Origin: Paracoccaceae bacterium
Lineage (GTDB): Bacteria; Pseudomonadota; Alphaproteobacteria; Rhodobacterales; Rhodobacteraceae
Assembly: GCA_020425125.1 (NCBI GenBank)
Contig: JAGQRV010000018.1
Coordinates: 87,496-151,495, forward strand
DNA length: 64,000 bases
Direction: 5' to 3'
Positions 61,916 through 64,000 of the stretch are shown here, one piece after another. The stretch's first letter is position 1. The number at the start of each line of letters is the position of its first letter. Both the position numbers and the translations under genes were made by a program. Below the pieces are notes generated by a model. It searched no databases. It had not been told where the DNA came from and saw only the letters and a list, made by a program, of their open reading frames with translations.

Positions 61916-62755
61916 GTGCTGACCGAACCGCGGCGCACGCTGCTGATCACCGGCTGTTCGTCGGGGATCGGCCTCGACGCAGCACAACGAATGCAGCAGG
62001 CGGGCTGGCGTGTCTTCGCCACCTGCCGCAAGGCCGAGGATTGCGCGCACCTGAATGCGGAGGGGCTCGAAAGCTTCCGGCTCGACTACGAGGACGCAGA
62101 CAGCATTGCGGCGGCGGTCGACGAGGCGCTGGTCCGCGGTGCCGGCAGGCTCGACGCGCTGTTCCACAACGGCGCCTATGCCATCCCCGCGCCGGTCGAG
62201 GACGTTCCGCCGGCGGCCATGCGGGCGATCTTCGAGGCCAACTTTCTCGGCTGGCACGACCTGACCCGGCGTGTCGTCCCGATCCTGCGCCGGCAGGGGC
62301 ACGGCCGGATCGTGTTCTGCTCGTCGATCCTCGGCTTCGTCCCGGCCAAATACCGCAGCGCATACATCGCCACGAAATATGCCGTCGAAGGCTATGCCGA
62401 CGTCCTCCGGCTGGAACTGCGCGCGGCGGGCATCCACGTGAGCATCCTGGAGCCGGGCCCGATTTCCACCAGCTTCCGCCAGAATGCGATCCGCCAGTTC
62501 GAGCGCTGGATCGACTGGCAATCCTCGGCCCTGGCAGAGGAATACCGCACGCACCTCCTCGACCGGCTCTACCGCGGGTCGGGCGGCACAAGGTTCGAAC
62601 TGCCGCCGGCGGCCGTGACGGCACGGCTGCGCCACGCCCTGGAATCGCCACGCCCGCGGGCGCGCTACCACATCACCGTGCCGACCCAGGCCATGGCGCT
62701 GGCCCGCCGCCTGCTGCCGGGCTCTGCAATCGACTGGATCTGCAGCCGCGGTTGA
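61916..62755 (+). CDS. SDR family oxidoreductase
   Basis: A 279-residue short-chain dehydrogenase: ITGCSSGIGLDAA (~res. 11-23), FHNGAYA in place of NNAG, catalytic serine in VFCSSILGF and YIATKYAVEGYADVL (~155-169). The FHNGAYAIP variant and length match a subgroup of NADP-dependent SDRs of unknown substrate. GTG start with AAGGA upstream. Confidence 0.87.
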   Translation: MLTEPRRTLLITGCSSGIGLDAAQRMQQAGWRVFATCRKAEDCAHLNAEGLESFRLDYEDADSIAAAVDEALVRGAGRLDALFHNGAYAIPAPVEDVPPAAMRAIFEANFLGWHDLTRRVVPILRRQGHGRIVFCSSILGFVPAKYRSAYIATKYAVEGYADVLRLELRAAGIHVSILEPGPISTSFRQNAIRQFERWIDWQSSALAEEYRTHLLDRLYRGSGGTRFELPPAAVTARLRHALESPRPRARYHITVPTQAMALARRLLPGSAIDWICSRG

Positions 62756-62842
62756 GCGAATTGGCGGTCGCCTTTTCCCCCACGAGCGGCTAAGTGCCAG
62801 CAGACCGCCCGGCACCGCGACATCACGGAGGCACTCAGGCAG

Positions 62843-63052
62843 ATGCTCCACGATCCGCTCTTCATCATCGTCGCCATCGCCTGTCTCGTGGTGGTGCTGA
62901 TCCTCGCACTCGGCATCGCGAGCTTCGGCCGGGGCGGCGAGTTCAACCGAAAGCATGCCAACCGGCTGATGCGGTATCGCATCGCGGCACAATTCGTGGC
63001 GGTGCTGCTGATCGTGCTCTTCGTGCTGGTCCGGCGAACGGGAGGACAGTGA
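62843..63052 (+). CDS. Twin-transmembrane small protein
   Basis: A 69-residue protein with two membrane helices (~res. 7-25 and ~48-63) separated by a Gly/Arg/Asn-rich loop (GRGGEFNRKHANRLMR) containing the RxxxN-type pattern of HIG1-like twin-TM proteins. It overlaps the adenosyltransferase gene by one base (TGATG), an arrangement seen widely in Rhodobacterales. Function unknown. Confidence 0.85.
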   Translation: MLHDPLFIIVAIACLVVVLILALGIASFGRGGEFNRKHANRLMRYRIAAQFVAVLLIVLFVLVRRTGGQ

Positions 63053-63624
63053 TGGTCGTTCTGAACCGCATCTACACGCGCACCGGCGATGGCGGCGATA
63101 CCGCGCTCGGCAACGGCGCGCGCGTCGCGAAACATTCGCTTCGGGTCACCTCCTACGGGACGGTGGACGAACTGAACGCCACGCTCGGTCTGGCGCGGCT
63201 CCATGCGGAGGGCGAGGTGGATGCCTGGCTCGCGCAGATCCAGAACGATCTCTTCGATCTCGGCGCGGATCTGTGCCGCCCGGACATCGCGAAGGACGCC
63301 GAGGCCGCCTATCCGCCGCTTCGGATGGCCGCAAGCCAGGTCGATCGGCTGGAAGCGCAGATCGATGCGATGAACGACCGGCTGACGCCGCTCAGGTCGT
63401 TCGTGCTGCCCGGCGGCACCGCGCTGGCTGCGCATCTTCATCTCTGCCGCACGGTGGCGCGGAGGGCCGAACGCCACGCGGTCGCGCTTGCCGCCGGGGA
63501 CGAGGTCAATCCGGCCGCGGTGACCTATCTCAACCGGCTCTCCGACTGGCTGTTCGTGGCGGCGCGGATCGCCAACGACGACGGCCGCGCCGACGTGCTC
63601 TGGGTGCCGGGCGCAAACCGCTGA
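63052..63624 (+). CDS. Cob(I)alamin adenosyltransferase, PduO type
   Basis: A 190-residue enzyme transferring adenosyl from ATP to cob(I)alamin. Family landmarks: RIYTRTGDGGDTALGNG (~res. 5-21), SYGTVDELNATLG (~34), and the RTVARRAER and YLNRLSDWLFVAAR helices near the C-terminus that form the ATP site. It supplies adenosylcobalamin for methylmalonyl-/ethylmalonyl-CoA mutases, which fits mcd in the same window. GGAGG lies eight bases upstream. The gene name is left blank because cobO, pduO and mmaB are all used. Confidence 0.93.
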   Translation: MVVLNRIYTRTGDGGDTALGNGARVAKHSLRVTSYGTVDELNATLGLARLHAEGEVDAWLAQIQNDLFDLGADLCRPDIAKDAEAAYPPLRMAASQVDRLEAQIDAMNDRLTPLRSFVLPGGTALAAHLHLCRTVARRAERHAVALAAGDEVNPAAVTYLNRLSDWLFVAARIANDDGRADVLWVPGANR

Positions 63625-63834
63625 CAGCGGGTGTGCGGAGCGCCGTTGCGCGGCACGCGCGCATGGTCGATGCCGGGACGGTTCGGGAATATGGTGGCGC
63701 CAACACCTTCCTCCGTGCTGCACGTGCCTGCCGTTGCGTGCGAAGAAGCGTCGTTTTATGCCTGTCGGCACACCGGGTGTGGGGTTAAAGACAGCCCGAA
63801 GTGACCGCCACAAATGAAGGTTGGAGGCAGCCTG
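63625..63834 (+). promoter_or_regulatory. etfB leader
   Basis: A 210-bp gap before etfB holding its promoter. GGAGG lies nine bases before the ATG. I find no unambiguous -35/-10 pair or operator; the sequence GCTGCACGTGCCTGC (about 63718-63732) contains an E-box-like CACGTG palindrome. Confidence 0.35.
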
Positions 63835-64000
63835 ATGAAGATACTCGTGCCTGTGAAGCGGGTGATTGACTACAACGTGAAGGTTCGCGTGAAGGGGGAC
63901 GGGTCCGGCGTGGACCTTGCGAACGTGAAGATGTCGATGAACCCGTTCGACGAGATTGGCGTCGAAGAGGCGATCCGTCTGAAGGAAGCGGGCAAGGTCG
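63835..64000 (+). CDS. etfB: Electron transfer flavoprotein beta subunit (3' end outside window)
   Basis: The first 55 codons of EtfB, starting [17 protein letters not shown] and containing [18 protein letters not shown], the conserved beginning of the subunit. EtfAB carries electrons from acyl-CoA dehydrogenases, such as the Mcd in this window, to ETF-ubiquinone oxidoreductase. The gene is cut by the window end. Confidence 0.92.
   Translation, partial: MKILVPVKRVIDYNVKVRVKGDGSGVDLANVKMSMNPFDEIGVEEAIRLKEAGKV

Noticed and set aside
1-64000. CRISPR arrays, tRNA or rRNA genes
   Set aside because: No spaced ~25-40 bp repeats, no cloverleaf with conserved T-arm and no rRNA signature was found by reading both strands; short tRNAs cannot be fully excluded by eye.

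Overview
The window comes from the chromosome of a GC-rich alphaproteobacterium, most probably a member of the Rhodobacterales (Rhodobacteraceae/Paracoccaceae). This rests on gene content and order: a short-form hprK-rapZ-EIIA(Man)-HPr string beside ATP-type pckA, an acpS-lepB-rnc-era-DUF1491-recO string, a methylsuccinyl-CoA dehydrogenase of the ethylmalonyl-CoA pathway, a PduO-type cobalamin adenosyltransferase next to etfB, a gene-transfer-agent-type spike base gene, and frequent GTG/TTG starts with ATGA overlaps. No rRNA, tRNA or CRISPR array was seen.

Layout. (1) 0-5.5 kb, minus strand: a metallophosphoesterase (cut by the window edge), a rhomboid protease, an exosortase fused to an EpsI domain (XrtD-like), an outer-membrane barrel protein with a hexapeptide tandem repeat, and a Wza-type export protein. 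(2) 5.7-9.6 kb, minus: uvrC, an SDR enzyme, a tiny zinc-ribbon membrane protein and an S49 peptidase. (3) 9.7-19.0 kb: a GTA-type head-spike base gene, a secreted protein of unknown function, then the rest of the exosortase/exopolysaccharide machinery: tyrosine kinase, Wzz, ExeA-like ATPase (minus), and divergently a sugar transferase and the TPR lipoprotein PrsT. Regions 1 and 3 look like one exosortase-associated polysaccharide locus split by housekeeping genes. (4) 19-32 kb: pgsA-moaD-moaE, an OmpA protein, ubiA/rsmE divergent, gshA, a serine hydrolase, truA, a ycjX/ycjF-like pair, a methyltransferase and a truncated haemoglobin. (5) 32.5-44.4 kb, plus: two small genes, ileS, an acyl-CoA ligase, acpS-lepB-rnc-era-DUF1491-recO, a membrane protein and an AI-2E family transporter.

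(6) 44.4-47.3 kb is the accessory region. It holds a lysine-rich small protein, an orphan BrnA-like antitoxin preceded by a four-copy 11-bp repeat array, an HTH antitoxin-like gene with one in-frame TAG, and a visibly AT-rich SIR2-domain gene (a family common in anti-phage defence) that also has one in-frame TAG. Both TAG codons lie in the hexamer TAGGCC. The SIR2 gene is bracketed by copies of a short GC-rich element, and a short near-copy of the 3' end of the next gene lies just beyond it.

(7) 47.3-64 kb: methylsuccinyl-CoA dehydrogenase (mcd), a TauE/SafE exporter, SDR enzymes, an AraC regulator divergent from an SDR gene, pckA divergent from hprK-rapZ-EIIA-HPr, an acyltransferase, parC, an SH3-domain protein, another SDR, a twin-TM protein, a PduO-type adenosyltransferase and the start of etfB. 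Functionally Mcd, EtfB, PduO and PckA fit a carbon economy built on C2/C4 assimilation through CoA-ester and B12-dependent steps, with the incomplete PTS (EIIA/HPr/HprK/RapZ) as a regulatory rather than transport system. The usual chvI-chvG pair between pckA and hprK is missing here.
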